A DNA stretch of 64,000 nucleotides from Mycolicibacterium aurum (GCA_900078775.1 LT549889.1:3100001-3164000), one strand, 5' to 3'. Positions 50,964-60,049 are shown, counted from the stretch's first letter. Numbers and translations: made by a program. The notes: generated by a model from the letters alone, not told the origin.

Positions 50964-53375
50964 TCACCGCCGCTGCGCGCGGGCCCGTCCTCGGACCCCC
51001 GGCGCGGAGCCGATGACGCCCTGCTCCTGCAGATCGGCGATCTGCTCGTCGGACAGTCCCAGTTGCGCGAGCAGCAGGTGGTTGTGCTCACCGAGCAGCG
51101 GGGCGGCCGCGTGGTGGAAGTAGTCCGGCCCGTGCGACACCGAGATCGGCAGGGTGCTGTGCGGTGCGGCGAGGTTCACCGCGTGCCCGACGAACTCGAA
51201 GAACCGCCGGTGCCGCAGCTGGGGCAATTCGGTCTGGCGGTGTGGCTGCATCACCTTGGCCACCGGAACCCCGGCCGGCCAGAGCGTTTCGACGATCTCG
51301 TCGCTGCTGCGCGGCAGACACCAGGCGGCCAGTTCGGCGTCGATCAGGTCGTGGTTGGCCCGGCGCCCGGCGGCGGTGCGCAGTTCCTCGGCCAGTACCC
51401 AGGCCGGCCGGCCCAGCGCATCACACAGCGCCTGCCACTGCGCATCGGTGGCCACCGCGATCGCCACCCAGCTGTCCGGTCGGTCGAACTCGTCGATATC
51501 GGCGCTGCGGTACAGGTTCTGCGGTGCCGCCGCCGGACCCCGGTTGCCGTCGCGCTGCAGCAGCGCGCCGTACGCCGAGTACTCGATCACCTGCTCGGCG
51601 GCGATGTTGAGGGCCGCGTCCACCATCGCCGCCTCGACCAGGACCGCCTCGCCGGTGCGACGCCGGTGCTCCAGGGCCAGCAGCAACGCGTTCAGGGCAT
51701 GCACACCGGCATTGGGATCGCCCACCGAGTACGGCTCGAACGGCGTCCGGTCGGGGTATCCGGTGAGCCAGCTCAGCCCGGAGGCGTCCTCGATGATGTA
51801 CGCGAATGCCGGGTTGTCCCGCCACGGGCCGTCCAACCCGAAACCGGGCATCCGCAACATGATCACGCCGTCGCGCAGCGCCCGCACGGACTCGAAGTCC
51901 AGACCGATCTGGTCGATGACCCGCGGGGTGAAGTTCTCCACCACCACATCGCAGGTGGCGATCAGCCGCCGCAGTACGTCGCGGCCCTCCTCGGTCTGGA
52001 AGTCGAGGGTGAGCCCGAGCTTGTTGGTGTTCAGCGCGGAGAAGATCGGGGACCGCTCCCACCACAGTTCCTCGCTGGCCGGGATGCCGGCGATCAGCCG
52101 GGTGCCATCGGGGCGCGCGGTGGACTCCAGGTGGATCACCTCCGCGCCCAGCATGGCCAGCGCGTGGGTGCAGGACGGTCCGGCCCAGAAGGTGGTCATG
52201 TCCAGCACCCGCAGCCCGCTCAGTGGCATCCGGTCACGGTCGGGCGGGCCGGCCGGGCCCGGACGCGGTGCCCGGTCCTGCGCGGCGACCTCACCGGTGT
52301 GCTGCCCGAGAGCGGGTGCCGGCGCGGCAGGCCGCAGCGCCACACCGGATATCCGGTACGGGTGGGCGGGCTGGACGAACCCGCCGCCTGGATGTTCCAC
52401 GAAGGCGCCGCGCTCCATGAAATGGTCCATGCCGGTGACGTTTTCGCCGTTGCCCACCGGCGAGTTCGGGATCCGGAACGCCGAGGCCAACTCGCGCAGA
52501 TCGTCCACCCGCTGTTCGCGGACCCAAGCGTAGAGCTCCTCGGCGTGCAGGTTGGCCTGCTCGGTGATGGTCAGCGTGGTGAACTCGTCGATCCATTCAT
52601 CGTGCCCGGACATCGCGCACAGGTCATGCCACTGCTGGGCCGTCCCACACCCGAGCGCGACGAGGCCGTCGGCGGCCTCCGCGACCCCGGGCACGGTGGG
52701 TCGGCGTTCGGTCCGCCAGGGCCGTCCCAGCATCTCGTAGTAGGTGACCGGATAGTAGGTGAGGCAGAGGATCTGAGCCTCCAGGGCGGACAGGTCGACC
52801 AGCTCGCCGTGCCCGTCGCGCAGACCGCGCACCCGGAACGCCTGCGTCATCGCGGCGGCGTAGGCGCCGGTCACCCACTCCCCCACCTGCCCGCCGACGT
52901 GCACCGGGGCGCGGTCCTGGGTCCCGCGGCCGATGCCCAGCGCTCCGCCGGACCAGGCCTGCAAGGTGAACTCGGTGGCCGGGCGGTCCTGCCAGGGACC
53001 GTCCAGTCCGAACGGGGTGATCGCGGTGACGATCAGGTGTGGGTAGCGCCGGTGCGCCTCCTGCGGTGAGATCTGCTCGGCCACCGACGATCCCGGTGAC
53101 CAGATGAGTGCATCGGCCGACGCCAGTAACCGGTCCAGCTGGACACCGTCGGCGAGGACACTGCGCTTGCCCCCGGCCAGGAACTTGAACAGGGCCCCAC
53201 TGTCCCCGGCCGGGATGGCGGCACCGGAGGCCGACCAGCGCCGCAGCGGATCCCCGTCGGGCGGTTCCACCTTGATGACGTCGGCGCCGCCGTCGGCCAG
53301 GATCCTGGTGCAGTAGGCGCCGGCGATGCCGGTGGACAGATCGATGACGGTGTACCCGGAAAGCGGTGCGTTCAT
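50964..53375 (-). CDS. Tandem-domain CaiB/BaiF CoA-transferase (fused)
   Basis: An 803-residue protein made of two family III CoA-transferase domains: residues 1-370 (from MNAPLSGYTVIDLSTGIAGA) and about 380-803 (from MPLSGLRVLDMTTFWAGPSC). In the first half the catalytic Asp position is Glu (ATEFTLQAWSGG). In the second it appears to be Ala (NPAFAYIIEDASG). Single-domain enzymes form interlocked dimers, so a fusion could form one internally. It is the last gene-proximal partner of the crotonase at 53379, three bases apart. Catalysis is uncertain. Confidence 0.87.
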   Translation of the reverse strand: MNAPLSGYTVIDLSTGIAGAYCTRILADGGADVIKVEPPDGDPLRRWSASGAAIPAGDSGALFKFLAGGKRSVLADGVQLDRLLASADALIWSPGSSVAEQISPQEAHRRYPHLIVTAITPFGLDGPWQDRPATEFTLQAWSGGALGIGRGTQDRAPVHVGGQVGEWVTGAYAAAMTQAFRVRGLRDGHGELVDLSALEAQILCLTYYPVTYYEMLGRPWRTERRPTVPGVAEAADGLVALGCGTAQQWHDLCAMSGHDEWIDEFTTLTITEQANLHAEELYAWVREQRVDDLRELASAFRIPNSPVGNGENVTGMDHFMERGAFVEHPGGGFVQPAHPYRISGVALRPAAPAPALGQHTGEVAAQDRAPRPGPAGPPDRDRMPLSGLRVLDMTTFWAGPSCTHALAMLGAEVIHLESTARPDGTRLIAGIPASEELWWERSPIFSALNTNKLGLTLDFQTEEGRDVLRRLIATCDVVVENFTPRVIDQIGLDFESVRALRDGVIMLRMPGFGLDGPWRDNPAFAYIIEDASGLSWLTGYPDRTPFEPYSVGDPNAGVHALNALLLALEHRRRTGEAVLVEAAMVDAALNIAAEQVIEYSAYGALLQRDGNRGPAAAPQNLYRSADIDEFDRPDSWVAIAVATDAQWQALCDALGRPAWVLAEELRTAAGRRANHDLIDAELAAWCLPRSSDEIVETLWPAGVPVAKVMQPHRQTELPQLRHRRFFEFVGHAVNLAAPHSTLPISVSHGPDYFHHAAAPLLGEHNHLLLAQLGLSDEQIADLQEQGVIGSAPGVRGRARAQRR

Positions 53376-53378
53376 GGG

Positions 53379-54362
53379 CTACTCGGGTTTACTCCGGTTC
53401 TTCTTGGACAGCCGGAACTCCGGCGGGAACTTGCTGTCGTTGTCGTTGACGGCGGCCGACAACCCCGAGTCGATCGACTCCATCATGTCCAGATCGTCCT
53501 CGTCATCGTTGGCAACCCCGTTGCCCATCGACTCGAAGAAGGCGGACAGCAGGCTGCCCATGTATTCGCCCTGCTGTTGTTTGAAGATCTCGAAGAACAT
53601 CTTCTGCTGAAAGACGGTGTCCACCGGCCGGTTCCGCGCGCACGCCAGCGCGTACTTCTGCGTCTCGGCTTCCAACTGGTCCCGGGCCACCACCTTGTTC
53701 AGGAAGTTGCAGTCATACATCTCGGCCGCCGTGAACGGCCGCCCGGTGAAGACCATCTCCTGGAACTTGCGCAGACCCATCATCTGCACCCAGGTCCACA
53801 TCCGCGGGCCCCAGCCGTGATAGCGGAAGGACGGGTGCCCGAACAGCGCATCGTCGCTGGAGATCACCAGATCGGCGTCCGCGCACTGGTAGAAGTGCCA
53901 GCCGTAGCAGTAACCCTTGGCCTCCACGATGCTGATCTTCTTGAAGTCCTGCAGCGCGCGGTTACCGGCCTGGGAGTTGGCGTACCAGGAGCTGATGGTC
54001 GCGCCGTTGCGGAAAGTGCCCTTGGGCGGGTAGGTGACCTCCCCGACCCCGTCGTCCTCGAGCCGCAACTCGGCCAGCCGCACGGCCGGATTGTCGTTGC
54101 CCTCCATGAACTCCGGCAGATCCGCGCCACTGCCCAGATTGTCCCCGACGCCGCGGATGATGACGACCTTCACGTCGTTGTCGACGTTGGCCGCGCGCAG
54201 CACGTCGGCGTAGCGCAGCCGTGCCATCGAGGTCGGCGCGTTGAGAAATTCGGGCCGGTTGAAGGTGATGGTGGCGATCTTGGTCCTGGGGTCCTTCTCG
54301 TAGAGGATGATCTCCTCCGGGCTGGGCCGCTCTGCCGCGGAGGGCTGGGGCCGCTCAGCCAT
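53379..54362 (-). CDS. Atypical enoyl-CoA hydratase/isomerase family protein
   Basis: A 327-residue crotonase, longer than usual. The oxyanion hole (GSGADLPEF) and KGYCYGWHFYQCADADLV are present, but the loop holding the two catalytic Glu residues is changed (LFGHPSFRYHGWGPRMW), so standard hydration is doubtful. The C-terminus carries an acidic stretch (NDDEDDLDMMES). The ATG at 54362 overlaps the upstream M24 gene by eight bases. Confidence 0.85.
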   Translation of the reverse strand: MAERPQPSAAERPSPEEIILYEKDPRTKIATITFNRPEFLNAPTSMARLRYADVLRAANVDNDVKVVIIRGVGDNLGSGADLPEFMEGNDNPAVRLAELRLEDDGVGEVTYPPKGTFRNGATISSWYANSQAGNRALQDFKKISIVEAKGYCYGWHFYQCADADLVISSDDALFGHPSFRYHGWGPRMWTWVQMMGLRKFQEMVFTGRPFTAAEMYDCNFLNKVVARDQLEAETQKYALACARNRPVDTVFQQKMFFEIFKQQQGEYMGSLLSAFFESMGNGVANDDEDDLDMMESIDSGLSAAVNDNDSKFPPEFRLSKKNRSKPE

Positions 54363-55500
54363 GAACGGCCTCACCGTAGGCCGGGGCGCCCGACATCACG
54401 TCGGCGCCGTCAGCCGTGATCAGCACCGCGTCCCGGGTGAACACCGCCCCGACACCCTCTTGCCACACGTAGGCGGTCACCGCCATCACCATGCCTTCCT
54501 CGAGAATGTCCGCCTCCGCGGTGGCCCGCAGAGCCGGTGTCACCACCGGTGGGTCGAAACCGAGCCCGAGACCGTGCGCCACCGGGATCGCCGGCAGCCG
54601 TTCCCCGGACTGTTGGTAGGCGTCCAGCAGTCCGCTGGTCGGCACCCCGGGACGGCAGGCCCGTAACAGACTGTCCCACAGATCGTCTCGGCGCCGGTAC
54701 AGGGCGCGTACTGCATCGTTCGGCTCACCGACGTACAGCGTGCGGGCGACCTCGGCGACGTAACCGTCGGCGAGCACCCCGGCCGACAGGGCCACCAGGT
54801 CCCCGTCGGCGACCGCGCCGTTCCCGTCGGCCCGCCGCCACGGATGCTGTTTTGACGTCACCCAGGCGGCGTCCTGGGTGGCCGGGGTGCTCACCCCGCC
54901 GGCGGCCTCGGCCTCCAGGACGGCACCGGCCAGCGCGCCCTCGGTGGTGCCGGGTCCGAGCGCCGCGACACCGGCGGCCAGGCCCTGCTCGGCGACCACC
55001 AGGGCCCGGCGCAGCGCCTGGATCTCTTCGGGTGTCTTGACCCGGCGGGCGGCCTGCATGGCCGGTTCCGCGTCGACCAGTTCGGCGTTCGGGAAGGCCA
55101 TCGGCAGCAGTTTGGCGAACATCGGTGTCAGGGCGTCGGTTCCGACCCGCCGTACGGTGTCCGCACCCTCGATGTTCTGCAAGATGCCCACCAGGGTCAT
55201 CGGGTTCCAGGCGAAGCCGTACAGGTTCTCGCGCGGGATCTCCTCCGGGATGCCCTCGTCCCAGGTGCTGTTGAGGTGGATTTCGCCGGTGGCGCGCACG
55301 AACTCGCAGATCGGCCCGTAGGGCCGGGTGCCCACCACCCACAGTTGCGGTGCGCCGCTGATGTAGCGGACGTTGGCCTGACGGCCGAGCACCAGCATGT
55401 CGAGGTCGTGTGCCTCCATCTGTGCGAGTGCGCGCTCCCGGCGGCTCAGGCGCAGCGCGCGGCCGTCGGCCTCGATCTCAGTTCCCACCGGACACCTCAT
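54355..55500 (-). CDS. M24-family protein without metal ligands (creatinase-like)
   Basis: A 381-residue M24 pita-bread-fold protein. The ligands of metallopeptidases are mostly lost: the first Asp is Ser (LSAGVLADGY), the second is Glu (VAEVARTLYVG), and the two Glu sites are Thr and Arg (VMAVTAYVW, VFTRDAVLIT); the His in VAHGLGLGFDPP remains. Creatinase has a similar metal-free fold. The start is ATG 55500 or GTG 55488. It overlaps an intact M24 gene, so the two may form a hetero-oligomer. Confidence 0.83.
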   Translation of the reverse strand: MRCPVGTEIEADGRALRLSRRERALAQMEAHDLDMLVLGRQANVRYISGAPQLWVVGTRPYGPICEFVRATGEIHLNSTWDEGIPEEIPRENLYGFAWNPMTLVGILQNIEGADTVRRVGTDALTPMFAKLLPMAFPNAELVDAEPAMQAARRVKTPEEIQALRRALVVAEQGLAAGVAALGPGTTEGALAGAVLEAEAAGGVSTPATQDAAWVTSKQHPWRRADGNGAVADGDLVALSAGVLADGYVAEVARTLYVGEPNDAVRALYRRRDDLWDSLLRACRPGVPTSGLLDAYQQSGERLPAIPVAHGLGLGFDPPVVTPALRATAEADILEEGMVMAVTAYVWQEGVGAVFTRDAVLITADGADVMSGAPAYGEAVHG

Positions 55501-56749
55501 AAGGGTCGTACGGATAAGCGGTCAGCGGCATCCAGCCGTCCTCGGTGACCACCACGATCTCCTCGCCGCGGTAGCCGCCGGTGCCGTCCTCCCACACCAC
55601 CGGCTCGAACACCAACAGCATCCCGGCCGGGAAGACGAAGTTGTCGTCCCAGTCCTGGCCGAGATCGGTGCCGATCATCGGCATCTCGGCGGCACTGGTA
55701 CCGATGCCGTGGCCGAGGTAGAAGTGCGGCAGCCACGGCTTGTGCCCGCCGGCCGCGGCGGTGGCGGCACGGCCCAGGTCACCGCAGGTGGCGCCGGCCT
55801 TGGTCACCGACAGCACGGCGTCGACGATGGCGCGCCACTTGTCGAACTGTTCCTGCTGGGCCGGGGTGGGGTCCTGCCCGACGATCCAGGTGCGGCCGTG
55901 GTCGGAGCAGTAGCCGTGGTAGGCGATGGACACATCGGTCCACAGCACATCGCCCTGTCCGACCTCCCGCTCGGTGGTCAGTAGCGGCAGCGCCAGATCG
56001 CCGGTGGTGGTCCAGGTGCCCTCGGCCTTCGAAGTCGGCATCACCTGCCAGATGGAGTCGAACATGTTGGTGGTGGCGCCGAGTTCGAAGGTGCGGCGCA
56101 CGAATTCGGCCGACAGGTCGATCTGGCGGGCGCCGGGTGCCAGCGATCGCTGGATCTCGGCGACGGCCTGCTCGGTGATCTGGCAGGCCCGCCGGATGCA
56201 GGCGATCTGGTCGATGGTCTTGACCAGTTTCGCCGCGCCGATCACCGGGGCGGCGTCGACGGGCGGCGCGGGGAACAGCGCGGTGCCGGCACGGCGCATG
56301 GATCCGGTCAGCTCGTCCACGCCGACGGTGGCGTTGACGGGCACCAGGGCGCCGAGGATCCGGCCGAATTCGGAGACGCCCTCGTCGAATTCGAGGTAGA
56401 CCGGCCCGTGCAGGTGATCGGCGGGCAGGCCGGACTCGTCGGCCGCGCCTTCCCGGAACGGCAGGAACAGGTGCGGATGCTCGTCGCCGGCCAGTACCAC
56501 GGCCACCGGGCGCTCGACGTGGGACAGCCCGGCGTCGGCCAGCGGCCAGCTGATGCCGGTGGCGTACATGACGTTGCTGTTGCCCAGCAGGACCAGCGCG
56601 TCCACCCCCTGCTCGGCCATCGCCGCCTGCAGCCGGGCGCCGACCTCGCGGCGCAGCCGGGCGAAGTCCGGTTCGGCGGGGATGTCCAGCCAGGTGTAGC
56701 CGGTGCGGGCGATCTGGGTGACGCCGGACTGTGTCGGGGCGGCTGTCAT
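55478..56749 (-). CDS. M24-family aminopeptidase P-like metallohydrolase
   Basis: A 423-residue M24B protein with the full set of metal ligands: two Asp in WTDVSIAYHGYCSDHGRTW, His in YLGHGIGTS, Glu in LVFEPVVWEDG and Glu in GEEIVVVTEDG. The N-terminal creatinase-type domain is also present. The ATG at 56749 overlaps the amidohydrolase stop by four bases. It may cleave an imido- or amide bond, or a related C-N/C-O bond of a pathway intermediate. Protein turnover is unlikely in this context. Confidence 0.87.
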   Translation of the reverse strand: MTAAPTQSGVTQIARTGYTWLDIPAEPDFARLRREVGARLQAAMAEQGVDALVLLGNSNVMYATGISWPLADAGLSHVERPVAVVLAGDEHPHLFLPFREGAADESGLPADHLHGPVYLEFDEGVSEFGRILGALVPVNATVGVDELTGSMRRAGTALFPAPPVDAAPVIGAAKLVKTIDQIACIRRACQITEQAVAEIQRSLAPGARQIDLSAEFVRRTFELGATTNMFDSIWQVMPTSKAEGTWTTTGDLALPLLTTEREVGQGDVLWTDVSIAYHGYCSDHGRTWIVGQDPTPAQQEQFDKWRAIVDAVLSVTKAGATCGDLGRAATAAAGGHKPWLPHFYLGHGIGTSAAEMPMIGTDLGQDWDDNFVFPAGMLLVFEPVVWEDGTGGYRGEEIVVVTEDGWMPLTAYPYDPYEVSGGN

Positions 56750-57915
56750 GAGATGCCCAGGAATTTCTGGATGTTCGTGGACACGATCTTGGTGGCCGCC
56801 TCCGGGCCGACCGCCTGCACCACGGTGGCCAGCGATTTCTCCGAGTAGCCGAAGGTGGATTCGTTGTGCGGGTAGTCGCTGGACCACATCACGTTGTCCA
56901 CGCCGATCTCGTCGATCAGCCGCAGGCCGAGCGGGTCCACCATGAACGAGGCGCTCATGTGGTCGGTCCAGTAGTGCCGGATATCGTGCTGCAGTTCGTG
57001 ATTGAACATGTGCCGGTAGGAGGCCAGCATGTGCTCGGCGTCCTGCAGGGCGGTCGGCACCCAGGCGATGCCACCCTCGAACCACCCGATCTTGAGCTCG
57101 GGGTGGCGGTCCAGGATGCCGGAGAACAGGTACTTGGCGAACTGTTCGCGGAACGAGTCGACGTTGACCATCATGCCGACGACCACGCTGTTGTTCTGGC
57201 ACGGGGTCTTGGGCGGGGTTTCACCGATGTGGTGGCTGACCGGGATACCCGACTCCTCGATCTCGTCCCAGACGGCATCCATGGCGGTGCTGCCGTAGTC
57301 GTAGATGTTGCCGTCGTCGTCCTTTCCCGGATTCAGCGGCAGCAGGAATGTCTTGAGTCCCAGCGCCTTCAGCTCGGAAAGGGTGCGCCGGGTGCCTGCC
57401 GGATCCCACCAGTTGATCAGCCCGACCCCGTAGAAGTGCCCGTCGGAGCGCTCCTGCAGGTCGGCGATGTGTTCGTTGTAGATCCGGAACACCCGCTCAC
57501 GGATGGCCTTGTCCGGGTAGTGAAACAAGGCGAGTACGGCGTTCGGAAAGGCGAGTTCCTTGTCGATGCCGTCCTCTTTGAGCTCCCGGATGCGGGCTTC
57601 GATGTTGTTCGACGCCGCCCCGGCCAGGTCGTCGTACTGCATCAGGACCCGACCGAAGTCACCACCGGTCCAGGCCTTGCCCTTCATGCCGACCATGTAG
57701 GCGCCGTCCTCGTACCAGATGCGCGGCGCAGCGCCCTTGAGTTCTTCGGGGAACCGGTCGTAGAAGATGTCGTCGGCCACCGAGATGTGGTTGTCGGCCG
57801 AGAAGATCTCGGTGTTTTCAGGAAGGCCGGCCAATCCGTCCTTAGAAGCGTGGCCCTTGCGGTGCTTGGGTGCGCCGAATCCCTCGGGCGGATAGAGAGC
57901 GGTGGCTATGGACAT
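56746..57915 (-). CDS. Amidohydrolase_2 family protein
   Basis: A 389-residue amidohydrolase_2 protein, with FSADNHISVADDIFY at the N-terminus, PVSHHIGETPP in the middle, WFEGGIAWVPTALQ and an intact SSDYPHNESTFG C-terminal metal motif. The ATG at 57915 has CGGAGA upstream. It is the fourth member of the family in the window and is co-transcribed with two M24 proteins. Confidence 0.9.
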   Translation of the reverse strand: MSIATALYPPEGFGAPKHRKGHASKDGLAGLPENTEIFSADNHISVADDIFYDRFPEELKGAAPRIWYEDGAYMVGMKGKAWTGGDFGRVLMQYDDLAGAASNNIEARIRELKEDGIDKELAFPNAVLALFHYPDKAIRERVFRIYNEHIADLQERSDGHFYGVGLINWWDPAGTRRTLSELKALGLKTFLLPLNPGKDDDGNIYDYGSTAMDAVWDEIEESGIPVSHHIGETPPKTPCQNNSVVVGMMVNVDSFREQFAKYLFSGILDRHPELKIGWFEGGIAWVPTALQDAEHMLASYRHMFNHELQHDIRHYWTDHMSASFMVDPLGLRLIDEIGVDNVMWSSDYPHNESTFGYSEKSLATVVQAVGPEAATKIVSTNIQKFLGIS

Positions 57916-57958
57916 CGATGTCTCCGATCGGGCTATGGGCTGAAGAGTGCTCGGGGAC

Positions 57959-59179
57959 CTACCAGGTCACCGGGAGTTCGTAGACGCCGTAGGCGAGGCG
58001 GTCGTGTTTGAACGGCACCTCGTCGAACGGGATGGCCAGGCGCATGGCGGGAATGCGCCGCAGCAGGGTGTGGAACACGATCTGCAGTTCGGCGCGGGCC
58101 AGCTGCTGCCCCACGCACTGGTGCCGGCCGTAGCCGAAGCCCAGCTGCTGGCCGGCGTTCTCGCGGCTCAGGTCCAGCTTGTCGGGCTCCGGGTAGGCCT
58201 TGGCATCCCAGTTGGCCGGGGCCAGATCGATGATGATGCCCTCGCCGGCCCGGATGGTCTCGCCGCTGATCTCGATGTCCTCGATGGCCACCCGGCGCTG
58301 GCCGTTCTGGATGATCGAGAGATAGCGCATCAGTTCTTCGACCGCATTCGCGATGGCCTTGGGATCCTCGGTGTCGCGCAGGAAGTCGGCCTGCGCCGGA
58401 TTCTCCAGCAGCGCGAGCACACCGATGCCGATGACGTTGGCGGTGGTTTCGTGACCGGCGATCAGCAGGCCGGTGCCGAGTTGGGCGGCCTCCTTCACGC
58501 TGATCTCGCCGGCGGTGACGCGCTCGGCCAGATCGGACACCGCGTCCTCGGCGGGCTCGGCCTGCTTCTTCTCGATCAGGTCGATCAGGTACTGGTGCAG
58601 GCTCATCGCGCCCTTCTGCATGGCGTCCGCGGCGGCGTAGCGGGCCAGGCCGGCGTTGGCGTGCTCCTGGAAGAATTCGTGGTCTTCGTATGGCACGCCG
58701 AGCATTTCGCTGATCACCACGGTGGGTACCGGCAACGCGAGCTTGTCCACGATGTCGGCGGGCTGCGGGCCGGCCAGGATCTCGTCGATGCACTCATCGG
58801 TGATCTTCTGGATCACCGGGCGCAGCCCCTCCACCCGGCGGAAGGTGAACGGCTTGGACAGCATCCGGCGGAAGCGGGTGTGCTCCTCGGCATCGGAGGT
58901 GAACACCGAGCGCGGCCGCTTGTCCACGGTGGCGAGCATGTGCTCGTTCCAGTGCGGGAAGCCCTCACGGCGATCGTCGACGCTGACCCGGGAGTCGGCG
59001 AACAGGGCGCGTGCCTCTTCGTAACCGGTGATCAGCCAGGGGGTGTCGCCGTTCCAGATCTTCACCCGGGACAGGCCTTTGGCGTTGCCGAGCATCTGCG
59101 GCGGCGGGGCGAACGGGCAGCGCAGATCGCGTTCCATCGGGTACTCGGGGATGTCGGTCTGGGCGAGCGCTTCGGTCAT
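57959..59179 (-). CDS. Cytochrome P450
   Basis: A 406-residue P450 with LGFGYGRHQCVGQQLARAE (haem Cys), I-helix GLLIAGHETTANVIG and ExxR in VEELMRYL. The ATG at 59179 is used; the binding site is weak. Its gene starts ten bases after the stop of its ferredoxin gene. Confidence 0.92.
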   Translation of the reverse strand: MTEALAQTDIPEYPMERDLRCPFAPPPQMLGNAKGLSRVKIWNGDTPWLITGYEEARALFADSRVSVDDRREGFPHWNEHMLATVDKRPRSVFTSDAEEHTRFRRMLSKPFTFRRVEGLRPVIQKITDECIDEILAGPQPADIVDKLALPVPTVVISEMLGVPYEDHEFFQEHANAGLARYAAADAMQKGAMSLHQYLIDLIEKKQAEPAEDAVSDLAERVTAGEISVKEAAQLGTGLLIAGHETTANVIGIGVLALLENPAQADFLRDTEDPKAIANAVEELMRYLSIIQNGQRRVAIEDIEISGETIRAGEGIIIDLAPANWDAKAYPEPDKLDLSRENAGQQLGFGYGRHQCVGQQLARAELQIVFHTLLRRIPAMRLAIPFDEVPFKHDRLAYGVYELPVTW

Positions 59180-59189
59180 GCGGGCTATC

Positions 59190-59384
59190 TCATTCCTCGA
59201 TGGTGATGGCAAGGGCTGGGCAGGCCGCGGCGGCGGCGTGGGCGTTGTCGGCTTGGTCCGGACCGGGTTCGGGCACGAGGAGTTCGACGACACCGTCCTC
59301 GTCGCGCTGGTCGAACAGGTCCATCGCGTTCAGCACGCACTGTCCGGAGGACACGCATTTGTCTTGGTTCACCGCGATTTTCAT
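59190..59384 (-). CDS. P450-associated [3Fe-4S] ferredoxin
   Basis: A 64-residue ferredoxin with CVSSGQC and ACPALA ligand boxes. Its ATG overlaps the TetR stop (ATGA), so the order regulator-ferredoxin-P450 is one operon. Confidence 0.9.
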   Translation of the reverse strand: MKIAVNQDKCVSSGQCVLNAMDLFDQRDEDGVVELLVPEPGPDQADNAHAAAAACPALAITIEE

Positions 59385-60049
59385 GCCGACCCTCCGGTGA
59401 TCGGCGCCATCCACAGCCCCACGATCGCGTCGATCAGTCCGGCACCGGCCTCGGCCCACGTCCGGCCCGCCGGGGCCGCACCGGCGGTCAGCGCCCGTTC
59501 CCGGTCGGCGCAGCTGTGCATCAGCAGATTGCGGGCCATGATGTTGCGTTCGTAGGTGACCTCGGCCGGCAGGTCCGGCAGGCAGCGGTTGATGCCCTCG
59601 ATGACCTGGACCAGCGAGGCCGAGCTGAGCGCGTCCTTGACCACGATGCCGTGATAGGCGGGATCGGTCATGGCCTGGGCGGCGAACCGGGCGTACCAGG
59701 TCGGGTTGCCGAGCGCGTCCAGGTGGTCGGTTAGCGGGCGGACCAGGCAGCCGACCCAGCCGCGCAGGTCGGTGTGCGCGTCGGTCTGGGCGATCAACCG
59801 TTCCCGGATCGCCTCGATGGGTTGGCGGTGCCGCTGTTCGATGGCCCGCACCAGGTCGGTCTTGGTCCCGAAGTGGTAGCCGACGGCGGCATTGTTCCCC
59901 TGTCCGGCGGCCTCGCTCACCTGCCGATTGGAGACGGCGAAGACGCCGTGTTCGGCGTAGAGCCGTTCGGCGGCGGTGAGGATCGCCTCCCGGGTGGTGC
60001 TGGCCCGGTCGGTGCGCAGGGGTCTGGCCGCGGTCACCGTTACAGTCAA
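59381..60049 (-). CDS. TetR/AcrR family transcriptional regulator
   Basis: A 222-residue repressor with helix-turn-helix VSNRQVSEAAGQGNNAAVGY and HFGTKTDLVRAIEQRH. The start is set at TTG 60049 because GGAGGGGCG lies just upstream; an ATG at 60094 would add 15 residues and a GTG at 60037 would remove four. It is co-transcribed with the ferredoxin and P450. A palindrome spans its start region (60039-60064), so it probably regulates itself. Confidence 0.86.
   Translation of the reverse strand: MTVTVTAARPLRTDRASTTREAILTAAERLYAEHGVFAVSNRQVSEAAGQGNNAAVGYHFGTKTDLVRAIEQRHRQPIEAIRERLIAQTDAHTDLRGWVGCLVRPLTDHLDALGNPTWYARFAAQAMTDPAYHGIVVKDALSSASLVQVIEGINRCLPDLPAEVTYERNIMARNLLMHSCADRERALTAGAAPAGRTWAEAGAGLIDAIVGLWMAPITGGSA

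Noticed and set aside
51063..53069. Long plus-strand frame opposite the fused CoA-transferase
   Set aside because: The minus-strand product is two clear CoA-transferase domains; the plus-strand frame is Arg/Gly/Pro-rich without motifs.
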